A stretch of 6,874 bases of DNA from Campylobacteraceae bacterium (GTDB lineage Bacteria; Campylobacterota; Campylobacteria; Campylobacterales; JALSKU01): assembly GCA_015488975.1 (NCBI GenBank), contig WFMT01000095.1:1-6874 (forward strand). Direction: 5' to 3'. Both the position numbers and the translations under genes were made by a program. Of this stretch, positions 6,413-6,874 are shown in pieces (the stretch's first letter is position 1; the number at the start of each line of letters is the position of its first letter). The notes below the pieces were generated by a model that searched no databases, was not told the origin of the DNA, and saw only the letters and a list, made by a program, of their open reading frames with translations.

Positions 6413-6874
6413 ATTTTATAACTGACCAGTCGCCATTTTTTATGCGAAGCAAAACTAAACCGGTTTTAGTGTCCAATCCCAAATGATTTGTTTTACTCAT
6501 ATTTACCACCCCGTCAATACCTACAAAATTTTTAAGACTCTCAAGTCCGTCTCTTATCTTTTGAGGGTTTGTTGAGTGTTCTTTTTTTATAGCATCTACT
6601 ATGGCATAAAGTGAGTCATAGGCATGTCCTCCAAAACTTGCAATATCACTATGGTAAGCATTTTTATATTCTTTTGTATAATCCATACAAACTTTTTTTA
6701 GAGGGTTAGTGCTACTTAATTTGTTTGCTACTACAACCGGAGGAGATACAAGTATAACACCGTTGGCTGCTTTACCGGCAATCTCTATATACTTTTTCGA
6801 GGCAACACCATGGGATTCAAATAGCGGATAAGGTATCTTGAGTTGTCTGTAGTTTTTTGTAACAATAGCAGGAC
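6411..6874 (-). CDS. Periplasmic branched-chain amino acid-type binding protein (LivJ/LivK-like), C-terminal part
   Basis: The frame is open from the right window edge to TAA at 6411-6413, giving about 154 residues of the C-terminal half of a type I periplasmic binding protein (Peripla_BP_6). The true start lies outside the window; the ATG at 6684-6686 is internal, since coding-like sequence with family character continues upstream of it (AGKAANGVILVSPPVVVANK, then the lysine-rich linker just before MDYTKEY). Typical family marks are the SPP segment, a Tyr-rich helix ending in GGHAYDSLYAIVDAI (Ala-Tyr-Asp common in LivJ/K-like proteins), and the closing FVGIDGVVNMS with an NH-x-G turn. It should catch the ligand in the periplasm and pass it to LivHM. 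It could be specific for Leu/Ile/Val or for another amino acid or small carboxylate or amide; the ligand-contact residues, mostly in the missing half, cannot be judged. Cluster order supports livK. Confidence 0.88.
   Translation of the reverse strand, partial: PAIVTKNYRQLKIPYPLFESHGVASKKYIEIAGKAANGVILVSPPVVVANKLSSTNPLKKVCMDYTKEYKNAYHSDIASFGGHAYDSLYAIVDAIKKEHSTNPQKIRDGLESLKNFVGIDGVVNMSKTNHLGLDTKTGLVLLRIKNGDWSVIK

Noticed and set aside
6411..6686. A separate small 91-residue gene starting at the ATG at 6684-6686
   Set aside because: The same frame stays open to the window edge and the upstream translation reads as typical periplasmic binding protein, so this ATG is internal.
3075..6874. Urea-type (Urt) importer instead of Liv
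   Set aside because: Urt permease UrtB is usually much longer and urt genes are often near urease; the sizes and motifs here fit LivHMGF better, though the substrate is not proven.

Overview
The window is AT-rich coding DNA from a bacterium with a two-membrane (Gram-negative type) envelope. Low GC, strong Lys/Ile/Asn/Tyr bias, short Shine-Dalgarno sites, tight gene packing and the order binding protein-livH-livM-livG-livF suggest Campylobacterota (an Arcobacter-, Sulfurimonas- or Sulfurospirillum-like organism). This is an inference from style and family resemblance; no rRNA or other marker gene is present.

Layout. On the + strand, the left edge carries the last 81 codons of a family 2 glycosyltransferase (1-246). 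One base later begins a 471-residue membrane protein (248-1663). It joins an N-terminal DedA-type membrane domain to a C-terminal soluble domain that I recognise as LssY_C. On the - strand, reading from the right edge, there is an incomplete type I periplasmic binding protein (6411-6874), the permeases livH (5532-6401) and livM (4577-5527), the ATPases livG (3763-4590) and livF (3075-3776), and then, after a 76-base gap, a ClC-type H+/Cl- antiporter clcA (1658-2998). The two strands converge at 1658-1663, where the stop codons of the DedA fusion gene and clcA overlap.

How the genes work together. The five liv genes encode one complete ABC importer of the branched-chain amino acid (HAAT) class: a periplasmic binding protein, two membrane subunits and two ATPases. 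They are packed with gaps of 9 and 4 bases and two 14-base overlaps, so they are very probably one transcript read leftwards, with its promoter beyond the right edge. clcA lies downstream on the same strand but has a good extended -10 promoter candidate right after the livF stop, so it may be transcribed separately, with read-through from liv possible. The glycosyltransferase and the DedA/LssY_C protein form a second, tightly spaced unit that may concern lipid-linked sugars or the undecaprenyl carrier; that link is inference only.

Most of the window is ordinary transport and envelope content. The least ordinary items are the DedA-LssY_C fusion, which lacks both a PAP2 phosphatase domain and a conserved DedA arginine, and a LivG with an extra segment of about 20 residues and an altered signature region. 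I found no tRNA, rRNA, CRISPR array, insertion sequence or convincing terminator, and no gene-free stretch longer than 76 bases.
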